Made by a program: the position numbers and the translations under genes. The notes under the pieces are model-generated. The model was given only the letters and a program-made list of their open reading frames with translations. It was not told the DNA's origin and did not search any database. From assembly GCF_008710145.1 (NCBI RefSeq), contig NZ_VYKL01000005.1, positions 62,001 to 126,000 on the forward strand: a stretch of 64,000 nt of DNA, written 5' to 3'. Below, piece after piece: positions 27,269-35,950 of the stretch (within the stretch, counting starts at the first letter, position 1; the number at the start of each line of letters is the position of its first letter). The DNA comes from Niallia endozanthoxylica. GTDB lineage: Bacteria > Bacillota > Bacilli > Bacillales > Cytobacillaceae.

Positions 27269-27747
27269 TTGATTACTCCTTTTTCCTGTAAGTCTTTCTT
27301 TATTTCCATTAAAAGGTTTTCTGTGCCTTCTTTTACAAGTTCATACACTTCCTCAAAATTACCACTGTAATAAGGATCCGGAACGTCCATCTCTTGTTTA
27401 TTCACTACAAAATCAAGGAGACGTTTGACCTTGACATTTGAAGGTAAAGTACCTAGCTTTTTTATGTTCTTGATATTCTCAGAATCCATTCCAATAATAT
27501 AATCAAAGGTTAAATCAGCACTCGTCATTTGGCGGGCCTTTAATCCTTCATCAGATATTTGATATTTCTTAAGAATTTCTCTTGTACCTTGATGAGGAGG
27601 ATTGCCGATATGCCAATCTCCTGTTCCAGCAGAGTCAATTTTAATTATATCCGCAAGCCCCTCCTTTTTAACAAGATCACGGAACAATGCCTCTGCCATT
27701 GGTGACCTGCAAATATTCCCCAGACAAACAAATAACACACGTATCAT
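27265..27747 (-). CDS. Low-molecular-weight protein tyrosine phosphatase (YfkJ-like)
   Basis: A 160-residue enzyme. The P-loop C-L-G-N-I-C-R-S-P (C-x5-R) starts eight residues from the ATG at 27747, and the general acid lies in V-P-D-P-Y-Y. AGAGGA is about 9 nt upstream. In B. subtilis YfkJ dephosphorylates tyrosine residues under stress. Confidence 0.9.
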   Translation of the reverse strand: MIRVLFVCLGNICRSPMAEALFRDLVKKEGLADIIKIDSAGTGDWHIGNPPHQGTREILKKYQISDEGLKARQMTSADLTFDYIIGMDSENIKNIKKLGTLPSNVKVKRLLDFVVNKQEMDVPDPYYSGNFEEVYELVKEGTENLLMEIKKDLQEKGVIK

Positions 27748-27983
27748 ACTATTCTTTCCTCTCCTTTCCATTTTTTATTACTCACTACTTTATCATAATT
27801 GACATGTTCAAACCTATTTTAGTACCGAATAATCTCTCTTCACCGTTTTAATATTATTGACATTTTTATATGAACATGGAAAGATGAAAAGAAAGATTAT
27901 CCTTGCCGTTGCTCTATTAGCAAACATCAGTACCTATACTTATACAGTATGTATGGCAAAGATAAAACGAGAGGATGAGTACT

Positions 27984-28208
27984 ATGAACTTAGCAGAAAA
28001 GTCAGTTGAAAATGTGGAGTATATGATCGAGAAAATAAAAGAAAAATTAAATGTACTAAATTTTGGAGCTATTAAGCCTTCCCATTTTGACGAGAATATG
28101 TATGAAGAGCTAAAGGAAATTTATGAATTAGTGATGAAGAAAAACTCCTTTAGTCCAAATGAAATGCAAGCGATTGTTGAAGAACTTGGCAGTTTAAGAA
28201 AGCAATAA
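27984..28208 (+). CDS. DUF1128 protein (YfkK family)
   Basis: A 74-residue acidic helical protein. [12 protein letters not shown] and Y-E-E-L-K-E-I-Y fit the YfkK/DUF1128 family, with no known function. AGAGGA lies 8 nt before the ATG at 27984. Divergent from the phosphatase gene. Confidence 0.8.
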   Translation: MNLAEKSVENVEYMIEKIKEKLNVLNFGAIKPSHFDENMYEELKEIYELVMKKNSFSPNEMQAIVEELGSLRKQ

Positions 28209-28213
28209 GATAA

Positions 28214-28370
28214 AGTGAAACTTCCATCAGTGGGGGTTTTCTTCATCCCCCACTGATGGTTAGTTGAACCAATCGGACCTTTACGGGCAGTTGATCCCCC
28301 ACCTATCTTCTTTTCTATACTCAGAATCTTGAGGTGGGGGTCTTACTGCCCGTTAAGAGTGGGATAAACT
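28214..28370. repeat. Multi-hairpin intergenic repeat, copy 1
   Basis: Contains CATCAGTGGGGG/CCCCCACTGATG, then ACGGGCAGT/ACTGCCCGT enclosing CCCCCACCT/AGGTGGGGG, and ends GAGTGGGATAAA. A second, shorter copy lies at 30016-30130 and shares the start GTGAAACTTC, the first hairpin and the end. Confidence 0.75.
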
Positions 28371-28373
28371 TTT

Positions 28374-28410
28374 GATTCACCCATGAGGATTCATTCCTCA
28401 TGGGTGAATC
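28374..28410. terminator. Hairpin after map
   Basis: GATTCACCCATGAGGA pairs perfectly with TCCTCATGGGTGAATC. It is placed after the map stop on the minus strand, but the T-run is short. Confidence 0.45.
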
Positions 28411-28423
28411 CATGATAGGAAGC

Positions 28424-29173
28424 TTAATCTTGATTCGTTATAATCATTGGACCATTTTTTGTAATAGCAATGGTATGCTCATATTGTGCAGAATTCTTTC
28501 CATCTTCTGTCCTTGATGTCCACCCATTATTATCCATCTTCATTCTATAAGTTCCAATATTGACCATTGGTTCGATTGTGAACACCATCCCCTCTTTAAT
28601 ACGAGGACCTTTTCCTGGAAGACCGTAGTGTGGAACGTCTGGTTTTTCATGAATAACATTGCCAATTCCATGACCAATGAAATCACGTACAACAGAAAAA
28701 CCCTCACCCTCTACATAGGTTTGAATGGCATGTCCGATGTCACCGATTCGATTACCGACCTTTGCCTGCTCTATTCCAATATAAAGTGCTTTTTTTGTTA
28801 CATCCAATAATTTTTGGTTCTCTTCAGATACTTGTCCAACTGCATAGGACCAAGCTGAATCCGCCAGCGCACCATTGAAATTCACAACCATATCAATTGT
28901 CACAATATCACCTGTTTTTAGTGGCTCTTTTCTAGGAAATCCATGACAAATTTCATCGTTAATGCTGGCACATGTAGCATATTGATAACCTCTATATCCT
29001 TTTTGTTCAGGCGCAGCTCCTTGTCTTTTTAAATATTTATCTACAAATTCTTCAATTTCCCATGTAGTCACTCCTGGTTTAATCATTTTTGCCAACTGCT
29101 TATGTACAGAAGCTAGGATTTCACCAGCCTTCTTCATTTTTTCAATTTCTCTCTCTGATTTTAAAATAATCAT
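28424..29173 (-). CDS. map: Methionine aminopeptidase type I
   Basis: A 249-residue metalloprotease removing N-terminal Met. Metal ligands are recognisable in the T-I-D-M segment, G-H-G-I-G, F-T-I-E-P and the C-terminal E-H-T. Single-gene context. It belongs to the YflG-like second methionine aminopeptidase group found outside the ribosomal operon, judged by its position near yfk genes. Confidence 0.92.
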   Translation of the reverse strand: MIILKSEREIEKMKKAGEILASVHKQLAKMIKPGVTTWEIEEFVDKYLKRQGAAPEQKGYRGYQYATCASINDEICHGFPRKEPLKTGDIVTIDMVVNFNGALADSAWSYAVGQVSEENQKLLDVTKKALYIGIEQAKVGNRIGDIGHAIQTYVEGEGFSVVRDFIGHGIGNVIHEKPDVPHYGLPGKGPRIKEGMVFTIEPMVNIGTYRMKMDNNGWTSRTEDGKNSAQYEHTIAITKNGPMIITNQD

Positions 29174-29417
29174 TTATATATCCTCTCTTCCATTCGGTAA
29201 ACTACTCATTATTCTACATTCATTGTAGTGATTTTCAAGGCATCTTGCAAAAACCAAACGTTTCATATAAATTAGTTTAAATAGAAGAAATACTATCTTT
29301 TCATGTATTTTTATTACATTATTCTATCCAAATAAAAAAAACTTCTAAATTTAGACTACTATTTCGCCTTAAAATATGGCAAAATGTGAGTAAATAGTAA
29401 TTTAGATTATATAGTTC

Positions 29418-29433
29418 GTTCTTTATATAGAAC
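29418..29433. promoter_or_regulatory. SinR-type operator upstream of sinR
   Basis: GTTCTTTATATAGAAC is a palindrome of the GTTCTYT box bound by SinR. It lies just upstream of a candidate promoter (TTGTCT 29437-29442, N16, TAATAT 29459-29464). Confidence 0.5.
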
Positions 29434-29476
29434 AAATTGTCTGTTTCTGTTATTATATTAATATAGACAATGGAGA

Positions 29477-29491
29477 ATGCAAGCGTTTGCT
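29477..29491. promoter_or_regulatory. cre-like CcpA site upstream of sinR
   Basis: ATGCAAGCGTTTGCT fits the consensus WTGNAANCGNWNNCW at every position. It lies between the candidate promoter and the sinR start, where a bound CcpA would block transcription. Confidence 0.55.
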
Positions 29492-29572
29492 TAACCTCAC
29501 CTTTTGTAAGAGGTTTACAAAAACATTCTACAGTGATATTAACTAGACAATACAATAAAGTGAGTGAATTAA

Positions 29573-29896
29573 ATGATTGGTGATCGCGTAAAAAAAATTC
29601 GGCAGGAAAAGAAAATATCATTATCGGAACTCGCTCTCAAAGCAGGAGTAGCAAAGTCCTACTTAAGTTCTCTTGAACGAAATTTACAAACAAATCCTTC
29701 TATACAATTTTTAGAAAAGATTTCCACAGTACTTGGGGTGCCTGTAGACAGTCTAATCCTTGAACAGCCTAAAAAGGACGAATTGGATTCAGAATGGATG
29801 AAGCTTGTTCAAGAGGCAATGGAATCAGGTGTATCAAAAGAGCAGTTCCGTGATTTCCTCGAATACAACAAATGGAAAGAAAGTCAGAAGAAATAA
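29573..29896 (+). CDS. sinR: SinR-like transcriptional repressor
   Basis: A 107-residue regulator nearly identical in plan to B. subtilis SinR, master repressor of biofilm genes. HTH (about 6-60) includes L-S-E-L-A-L-K-A-G-V-A-K-S-Y-L-S-S-L-E-R and N-P-S-I-Q-F-L. The C-terminal tetramerisation/SinI-contact region is L-D-S-E-W-M-K-L-V-Q-E-A. Not preceded by sinI as in B. subtilis; instead a SinI-like gene lies downstream on the other strand. Confidence 0.92.
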   Translation: MIGDRVKKIRQEKKISLSELALKAGVAKSYLSSLERNLQTNPSIQFLEKISTVLGVPVDSLILEQPKKDELDSEWMKLVQEAMESGVSKEQFRDFLEYNKWKESQKK

Positions 29897-29949
29897 GCTT
29901 GGATAGCTTTAATCTTTCTGGTCAGCATGAATAGACTTTAAATAACCAT

Positions 29950-30000
29950 AAACTCCTTGATGTTCTTATTTCCTGAAGCAATAAGAACATCAAGGAGTTT
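29950..30000. terminator. Terminator after sinR
   Basis: A perfect 21-bp stem: left arm ends TTGATGTTCTTATT, right arm begins AATAAGAACATCAA, with a T-run to the right. Confidence 0.75.
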
Positions 30001-30015
30001 ATTCCCCTGCTGGTA

Positions 30016-30130
30016 CAGTGAAACTTCTATCAGTTGGGGTTTTCTTCATTCCCCACTGATGGTTTAGTTAAAGCCCACAGTCTGTGATTCCACAAATGGA
30101 CCTTATACAGGCAGTAGGAGTGGGATAAAA
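30016..30130. repeat. Multi-hairpin intergenic repeat, copy 2
   Basis: Shorter relative of the element at 28214-28370: it has GTGAAACTTC, the ATCAGT/ACTGAT hairpin, GGACCTT, GGCAGT and the closing GAGTGGGATAAA, but lacks the inner CCCCCACCT hairpin. Confidence 0.7.
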
Positions 30131-30211
30131 TATATAAAAAAAAGCGTTTCTCAGTGGAGAAACACTAAACCATTAATATAAACGGCGGATTTCCTATTAT
30201 AAAACTATAGA

Positions 30212-30340
30212 CTATCTATGTATTTGATTATGTAAGAAATCCCTAATTTCTTCAATATCAATACCTAGACTTTTTGCTTCTGTCATCAGTTGGATCCACT
30301 CGATGTCGTATTTTGTGTTCTGTTCCTTCCCCTCGCTCAC
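30212..30340 (-). CDS. sinI: SinI-like antirepressor
   Basis: A 42-residue protein: Y-D-I-E-W-I-Q-L-M-T-E-A-K-S-L-G, then I-E-E-I-R-D-F-L. This is the SinI helical hook that disrupts SinR tetramers. The GTG at 30340 has GGGAGG 9 nt upstream. It is convergent with sinR and divergent from the second SinR-like gene, so it is not in the usual sinIR operon. Confidence 0.82.
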   Translation of the reverse strand: MSEGKEQNTKYDIEWIQLMTEAKSLGIDIEEIRDFLHNQIHR

Positions 30341-30783
30341 ATTAATAGCCTCCCAAACAGCTTTGATTGCATGGTAACCATCTTAGATATAATCCACCTA
30401 TTACACTCTGCATTTTCCGAGCAAAATTTTCTGGTTTGTGTTTTTTATTTTAACTTATCACATCAATAAAAACTGTCACTATTTGTCATGTACTTTTAAT
30501 TTTATTGCCAATTTTTTAAAAAATCAATATAATCGAACCAAACTGAATCTTTACTCCTAACTATGAAGTTGTTATGATGTGTAATCTGCTGTTTTCCCAC
30601 TCATAATATCATACTACTTTTATAATAGGTCTCTATTCTGTCATTTTTATTCTTTATACTAAATGCTCTTTTATCACCTAGTCACAATGTATGATTTTTA
30701 TGGATTGTACTTTTTATTGAACCAATCGTTCTTTATAATGTATAAATAGACATTCTTTCATTTATTGATTAGGAGAAATATTC
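30341..30783. other. Intergenic region between sinI and the second SinR-like gene
   Basis: About 440 bp of AT-rich DNA that should hold both divergent promoters. Near the right end it contains GTTCTTT (30728-30734), a SinR-type half box. No other gene was recognised. Confidence 0.45.
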
Positions 30784-31113
30784 ATGATGCGGAATAGAAT
30801 TAAACAGTTACGAAAATTAAGAGGATATTCTATAAATGAACTTTCATTGAAAGCTGGTATTTCTAAATCATACTTAAGCTATATTGAAAGAGGAATTCAA
30901 CAGAACCCATCCCTGTTTATTCTTTCAAAGCTTGCTAACTCTTTAGGTACAACGGTAGAAGATTTACTTGAGGAAAATCAACATTCAAAAAAAGAAGTGA
31001 ACCACTTAGACGAGGAATGGATTGAACTATTTACTGAAGCCATAAATCAGGGAATAACGAAGAAGGATTTCTCTCTTTACTTAGAATTTATTAAATTCAA
31101 AAACCAGCATTAA
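30784..31113 (+). CDS. SinR/SlrR-like HTH regulator
   Basis: A 109-residue XRE-type regulator (I-N-E-L-S-L-K-A-G-I-S-K-S-Y-L-S-Y-I-E-R) with a C-terminal SinI/SinR-type helix pair (L-D-E-E-W-I-E-L-F-T-E-A). It is a diverged paralogue of the SinR gene 0.9 kb to its left. It is shorter than SlrR (about 150 residues). Likely start is the first or second ATG at 30784/30787 behind AGGAGA. Confidence 0.85.
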   Translation: MMRNRIKQLRKLRGYSINELSLKAGISKSYLSYIERGIQQNPSLFILSKLANSLGTTVEDLLEENQHSKKEVNHLDEEWIELFTEAINQGITKKDFSLYLEFIKFKNQH

Positions 31114-31129
31114 ACATAAAATGACCTAA

Positions 31130-31164
31130 GATGAAAGAGAGGATTCAGCACCCTCTCTTTCATC
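31130..31164. terminator. Bidirectional terminator between the SinR-like gene and motB
   Basis: GATGAAAGAGAGG and CCTCTCTTTCATC pair around a short loop; the structure ends at the motB stop. Confidence 0.7.
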
Positions 31165-31954
31165 ATTGAATAGTTTCATCGCTTCTTGGCAGGATTAATA
31201 TTTCAACACGCCTATTTTGAGCTCTGCCTTCTGCTGTATCATTTGCTGCAATAGGCTGGAACTCTCCATATCCTTTTGCACTAAATAGCTGCGGATTAAG
31301 GTTTGGATTTTCCAGCATTAGCTTCATAAAATTAACAGCTCGCATAACGCTTAGTTCCCAGTTTGAATCAAAGCGAGCATTTTTGATTGGTACATTGTCT
31401 GTATGGCCGCTTACAATTACACTTCTTGGCACGTCCATCTCCAATAATTTCGAAATTTCATTGGCGATACTAATATTTTCTGCTCGGACTTCTGCAACTC
31501 CTGAGTCAAAGAGAACATTATCTCTAATTCTAACAGATAACCCAGCTACGGTTAATGAAGTGTCTAACTGCTCTCCCAGCCCATTTTCTTCTATATAGGA
31601 ATTAACTTTATCTTGAATGGCCTCCAGTCGCTCATGTTCAGCTCGTTGTTCATCTGTTTCCTCCACGTCCTCTGGAACTTGCTCCTGAGATTGATTTTTA
31701 TCATCTACTTCGGTTAAGCCCCGATCCTTAGTAGGAATTGGACCAGGATAGTCGAAAACTCCTGTACCTCCGGTTAACAATTCACTGCTAAAAGCTTGAG
31801 AAAAAACGATGAGCTTTTGCTCACTAACTGTACTGCTTGCAAATAGAACAATAAATAAAGCGACTAGCAAGGTTTGTAAATCAGAGTATGGAAGAAGCCA
31901 CGATTCATCAATATGTTCCTCGCCTTTTTTTTTCTTTTTTTTACGTCTGCTCAT
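31163..31954 (-). CDS. motB: Flagellar motor protein MotB
   Basis: A 263-residue stator subunit. A basic N-terminus, one transmembrane helix with the proton-carrying Asp in P-Y-S-D-L-Q-T-L-L, and a C-terminal OmpA-like peptidoglycan-binding domain (V-S-G-H-T-D-N-V-P, N-R-R-V-E-I). Overlaps motA by 14 bp. Whether protons or sodium drive it cannot be decided from sequence alone, but it is closer to MotB than MotS in context. Confidence 0.9.
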   Translation of the reverse strand: MSRRKKKKKKGEEHIDESWLLPYSDLQTLLVALFIVLFASSTVSEQKLIVFSQAFSSELLTGGTGVFDYPGPIPTKDRGLTEVDDKNQSQEQVPEDVEETDEQRAEHERLEAIQDKVNSYIEENGLGEQLDTSLTVAGLSVRIRDNVLFDSGVAEVRAENISIANEISKLLEMDVPRSVIVSGHTDNVPIKNARFDSNWELSVMRAVNFMKLMLENPNLNPQLFSAKGYGEFQPIAANDTAEGRAQNRRVEILILPRSDETIQ

Positions 31955-32738
31955 TATTATTCACACTGCCTTCAAGAAATTTTCTTCTTTCACCTGCAGG
32001 AAGATAGGAAGCCAGCTTTTGTTCTATGACTCTTGGCGCCTCTCCTTCCAAAATAGATAAAATCCCCTCAATCATCATATATTTTTGCTGTGACTCAATT
32101 TTTGACTTTCTTTTTAATTTATTGGAAAATGGGTGCCATAACACATATCCGGTGAAAATCCCAATCATGGTTGCAATAAAGGCTGCAGCAATGGCATGAC
32201 CTAATGCATCCGTATCTTTCATATTTCCTAGCGCGGCAATCAAGCCTATTACAGCTCCTAATACGCCAAGAGTAGGGGCATATGTCCCTGCCTGAGAAAA
32301 TATTAAAGCTCCGGATTCATGCCTTTCCTCCATTGCTTCTATTTCCTCCGTCAGCACATCACGGATATAATCAGCTGATTGACCGTCAACTGCAAGTGAT
32401 AATCCATTTTTTAAGAAGGGGTCGTCCACCTCATTTATCTTTGTCTCAAGAGCGAGCAGCCCTTCCTTTCTAGCCAGTTGGGCTAAATCAGAAAACGACT
32501 GAATTAAATCGGTGTAACTAGCTGTCTTTTTCTCAGTAAAAAGAATTCCAAACAACTTGGGAATTCTTTTTATTTCTGCCATCGGAAAGGCGATGACAAC
32601 TGATGCAATGGTTCCCAAAATGATAATCAGGAACGCGGCCGGATTAGCCAACGCAGATATAGCTACTCCCTTTAATACCATCCCAACCCCGATTGCAATG
32701 ATTCCTAATATAATTCCAACTATTGTAGCTAAATCCAT
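31941..32738 (-). CDS. motA: Flagellar motor protein MotA
   Basis: A 265-residue stator subunit with four transmembrane helices. G-M-V-L-K-G-V, L-A-N-P-A-A and Q-A-G-T-Y-A-P-T-L-G-V-L-G match B. subtilis MotA closely. The ATG is preceded by AGGTGAG and a sigma-D-type promoter. Two-gene operon motA-motB. Confidence 0.93.
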   Translation of the reverse strand: MDLATIVGIILGIIAIGVGMVLKGVAISALANPAAFLIIILGTIASVVIAFPMAEIKRIPKLFGILFTEKKTASYTDLIQSFSDLAQLARKEGLLALETKINEVDDPFLKNGLSLAVDGQSADYIRDVLTEEIEAMEERHESGALIFSQAGTYAPTLGVLGAVIGLIAALGNMKDTDALGHAIAAAFIATMIGIFTGYVLWHPFSNKLKRKSKIESQQKYMMIEGILSILEGEAPRVIEQKLASYLPAGERRKFLEGSVNNNEQT

Positions 32739-32775
32739 CTATCTCACCTATCTCATACTATTATCGTTACTATTT

Positions 32776-32802
32776 ATTTCGACAAAACTTGAAACTTCTT
32801 TA
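32776..32802 (-). promoter_or_regulatory. Sigma-D-type promoter of motAB
   Basis: On the minus strand TAAA (32802-32799), 15 bp, GTCGAAAT (32783-32776), compared with the sigma-D consensus TAAA-N15-GCCGATAT. The expected start point is about 30 bp before motA. Confidence 0.65.
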
Positions 32803-32887
32803 GATACTTTTTAAAATTGATAGAAAAAATGTAAAGCTATTTTAGATTTTGCAGAATTAATCATGATTTTAATTGAAGAGTATAAAA

Positions 32888-32914
32888 AAAATGATGCTCT
32901 TGGGGCAAGAGCAT
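32888..32914 (-). terminator. Hairpin in the motA-upstream region
   Basis: GATGCTCTT and AAGAGCATC around GGGGC, with a T-run on the minus strand. No gene immediately upstream needs it. The rest of 32915-33143 holds nothing recognised. Confidence 0.5.
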
Positions 32915-33143
32915 CACCTTAGGGTTGTTTTCTATTCAACTAATAATTAGGGGGAGGGGTTCAAACATTTATCATGTGAATATTTGAACATTTTTATTAT
33001 ATAATGTTGGAGTTAAAAAATCTATGGACTTTTTGTGAAAAATTTCACGATTTAAACTTTTATCATCCTCCCTTCATTTTCAATAGAATAAATATTGTTT
33101 TACCAACAAAAACTATCGAAGAATCAGAAAGGAGTGTGCAATA

Positions 33144-33305
33144 ATGGGACGCGGCAAAAGTTTTGATCACAAAAAGAAAAATCATCCTGGAAAATTTCCA
33201 GAACACCTAGTTGAAAGACATACAACAGAAGCTCAAGAAGACGAAGAGCTTATTGTTACTCAAGAAGCCTTTAAAAACCGGTTAGATCCTGAAGAAACTC
33301 AATAA
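33144..33305 (+). CDS. Small charged protein, unrecognised
   Basis: A 53-residue hydrophilic protein (M-G-R-G-K-S-F-D-H-K-K-K-N-H-P-G-K-F-P) with a basic N-terminal and acidic C-terminal half. AAGGAG lies 10 nt before the ATG. Its codon use is normal and it is set in its own transcription unit. No family recognised. Confidence 0.6.
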   Translation: MGRGKSFDHKKKNHPGKFPEHLVERHTTEAQEDEELIVTQEAFKNRLDPEETQ

Positions 33306-33333
33306 CGCAAAATAAACCTGAAATTATATATCT

Positions 33334-33386
33334 AAAAAGGACGAGTCCTTCTCTGCTGACCAGCAGTGCAGGACTCGTCTTTTTTA
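33334..33386. terminator. Bidirectional terminator
   Basis: GACGAGTCCT and AGGACTCGTC with an inner CTGCTG/CAGCAG pair; A-run left, T-run right. It can serve the small gene (+) and topB (-). Confidence 0.8.
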
Positions 33387-33390
33387 TTTG

Positions 33391-35580
33391 TTAATCAAAC
33401 TTTAATCCCTTTAATGCCTCTGCTAAAGCATTATTTAAAGGTTCTTCATTTTTCTGCTGGTTTTTTAAATACTTTTGTACCGTACGTTTATCTACTTTTC
33501 CACGAGAGTCCTTTTCACGGCGCGCCTGGAAAGCAGATAGTTTTTCACGATGCCCGCATTTACATGCAAAGATTTGCCCTTCCCCTTCACCGCGAAGTTC
33601 TAATTTTTTGTGGCATTGTGGACATCTTGCATTTGTGACACGTGAGACGTTTTTACGGTGCCCGCATTCACGGTCTTGACATACGAGCATTTTCCCTTTT
33701 TTACCGTTCACTTCAAGCATTGGTTTTCCACAATCTGGGCAATTTTTAGTTGAAATGTTATCATGTTTGTATTTTTTATTGCTGGATTTTATTTCAGCAA
33801 CGATTTCTTTTGTATAGTTTTTCATTTGACCAATAAATACTTCTTTTTTTAACTTTCCATAAGCAATCTGTTCAAGCTTCTGTTCCCACTGGGCAGTGAG
33901 TGCAGGAGATTTCAGTTCTTCAGGTACTAGATCTAATAATTGGCGCCCTTTAGAAGTTATATGAATATCTTTGCCGCGCTTTTCGATTAAGAACGAATTG
34001 AATAGCTTTTCAATAATATCTGCACGGGTAGCAACCGTACCTAATCCGCCGGTTGATTTTAACGTATCAGCTAATTGTTTATCCCCTGCTTCCATATACT
34101 TCACAGGGTTTTCCATTGCAGAAAGTAATGTCGCCTCATTAAAATGTGCCGGCGGCTTTGTTTGACCCGTTGTTTGTGCGATTAGTTGAATGGTTAATAG
34201 ATCTCCCTTTTCAATATGGGGTAAAATCTGTTCTTTCAAATCGTCTACCGAATCTTCATCCTCAAAGCGATTATCATAAACCTCTTTCCATCCGGCTGAT
34301 AGAATCGTTTTGCCTCTTGCAACAAAGTTCTCATCTCCAATTTTTGCACGAAGCGTTAATTGCTCATATTCAAAAGGCGGAAATAACACAGCCAAAAATC
34401 TTTTTACAACCAAGTCATAAATTTTACGCTCTTTATCAGTAAAGGCTGAAAAGTTTACATAACCTTCTGTCGGGATAATGGCATGGTGATCTGACACTTT
34501 GCTGTCATCAACGAAGGCTTTTGAAGTTTTTATCGGCTTTTTTAAGATTTTATTAGCTAACGGACGATATTCTCCTGCTCCGCACGCTTTCAAACGCTCT
34601 GGAAGCGTTCCAACAATGTCAGAAGAGAGATAACGGGAATCCGTACGTGGATAGGTTAACACTTTATGCTGCTCGTACAGCTTTTGCATAATGTTTAACG
34701 TTTCCTTTGCTGAATAACCAAAAATTTTATTCGCATCCCGCTGCAGCTCTGTTAAGTCATAAAGACCTGGAGAAAAAGACTTCTTAGCCTTTTTCTCAAT
34801 TTCCGTAACAACAGCATTTTGTTTGCCCAGTTTTTTAACCTTGTTCTCGATTTTCTCCTTATCAAAGCTGCGGCTGTTACCCTTTGCATCCTGCCAGGTC
34901 AGCTTTAATTTGTCCGTTGTTTGAGCTTCAATGCCATAATAATTCTGAGCCTTAAAATGTTTGATTTCTTCCTCGCGTGCGGCAATAATAGCAAGAGTCG
35001 GTGTTTGGACACGACCGCAGTTTAACTGGGCATTAAAGCGGGTCGTTAATGCACGTGTTGCATTAAGACCAATATACCAGTCAGCTTCTGAACGAGCGAC
35101 AGCTGAGGCATATAAATTATCATAGGCTTTACCAGGCTTCAAGCTTCTAAATCCGTCTTTAATCGCTTTATCGGTTACAGAGGAAATCCAAAGCCGTTTA
35201 ATCGGTTTCGTAACCTTTGCTTTATCAATAATCCAGCGTGCGACTAATTCTCCCTCTCTGCCTGCGTCCGTAGCCACAATAATTTCATTGACATCCTTTC
35301 TAATCAGCTGGCTTTTCACGGATTGAAACTGTTTTCCTGTCTGCTTAATAACTGTCAACTTCAAATGCTCCGGCAGCATAGGAAGATCTTCTAATTTCCA
35401 TGTTTTATATTTCACATCATAGCTTTCCGGGTCAGCAAGTGTAACGAGGTGTCCCAGCGCCCACGTAACGATATATTTATCACCTTCAAGATAACCATTG
35501 CCTTTTTTATTACAATTTAGTACTCGTGCAATATCACGTGCAACAGAAGGTTTTTCAGCAATTACCACACTTTTTGCCAT
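33391..35580 (-). CDS. topB: DNA topoisomerase III
   Basis: A 729-residue type IA topoisomerase. Toprim domain at the N-terminus (I-A-E-K-P-S-V-A and D-A-G-R-E-G-E), active-site Tyr in L-T-Y-P-R-T-D-S-R, then C-terminal zinc ribbons (C-P-D-C-G, C-P-Q-C). Length and zinc ribbons match B. subtilis TopB. Single gene. Confidence 0.94.
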   Translation of the reverse strand: MAKSVVIAEKPSVARDIARVLNCNKKGNGYLEGDKYIVTWALGHLVTLADPESYDVKYKTWKLEDLPMLPEHLKLTVIKQTGKQFQSVKSQLIRKDVNEIIVATDAGREGELVARWIIDKAKVTKPIKRLWISSVTDKAIKDGFRSLKPGKAYDNLYASAVARSEADWYIGLNATRALTTRFNAQLNCGRVQTPTLAIIAAREEEIKHFKAQNYYGIEAQTTDKLKLTWQDAKGNSRSFDKEKIENKVKKLGKQNAVVTEIEKKAKKSFSPGLYDLTELQRDANKIFGYSAKETLNIMQKLYEQHKVLTYPRTDSRYLSSDIVGTLPERLKACGAGEYRPLANKILKKPIKTSKAFVDDSKVSDHHAIIPTEGYVNFSAFTDKERKIYDLVVKRFLAVLFPPFEYEQLTLRAKIGDENFVARGKTILSAGWKEVYDNRFEDEDSVDDLKEQILPHIEKGDLLTIQLIAQTTGQTKPPAHFNEATLLSAMENPVKYMEAGDKQLADTLKSTGGLGTVATRADIIEKLFNSFLIEKRGKDIHITSKGRQLLDLVPEELKSPALTAQWEQKLEQIAYGKLKKEVFIGQMKNYTKEIVAEIKSSNKKYKHDNISTKNCPDCGKPMLEVNGKKGKMLVCQDRECGHRKNVSRVTNARCPQCHKKLELRGEGEGQIFACKCGHREKLSAFQARREKDSRGKVDKRTVQKYLKNQQKNEEPLNNALAEALKGLKFD

Positions 35581-35616
35581 TGTTAAAACATCCTTTCAAA
35601 TTTCCAGTAAAATCAA

Positions 35617-35792
35617 ATTCGCCCCTCGAATTTGTGTCCGGATTTTTATCGAGCTCGCTCGATAAAAATCCGAGACATCCGCCGGAGGCTTAATTTTATT
35701 CAGCAGGGGTTTGAACCTCCAATGAATCGGAGAGCTTTTTGTATCCATCCATTAACTTTAAAAGTGGAAGATAAATGCTGAATGAAATTAAA
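35617..35792. repeat. Large structured intergenic element upstream of topB
   Basis: A perfect 15-bp hairpin (CGGATTTTTATCGAG, loop CTCG, 35639-35672) is followed by a long-range inverted repeat TAATTTTATTCAGCA (35691-35705) with TGCTGAATGAAATTA (35776-35790), enclosing a GGTTTGAACC hairpin. Non-coding. It looks like a repeat element or a structured RNA. The remainder up to 35950 carries the promoter region of the MFS gene. Confidence 0.6.
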
Positions 35793-35950
35793 GTATAACA
35801 TATGACCGCAATGGATTCAGTTACTCCAAAGATTCCTAGGAATAGTAGGTAAGTATTATTCAAACACTTTTAATAAGTCGTTTTATCACATGGATAACTG
35901 ATAAATATTAACACAATTTATTACCTAATTCATCAACTTGGAGGCTAACG

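Noticed and set aside
29319-29621. Minus-strand open frame upstream of sinR
   Set aside because: It overlaps the sinR promoter, operator and start, and reads as random hydrophobic sequence.
31163-32738. Calling the stator MotPS (sodium type)
   Set aside because: MotA resembles B. subtilis MotA more strongly and the discriminating residues cannot be judged without an alignment.
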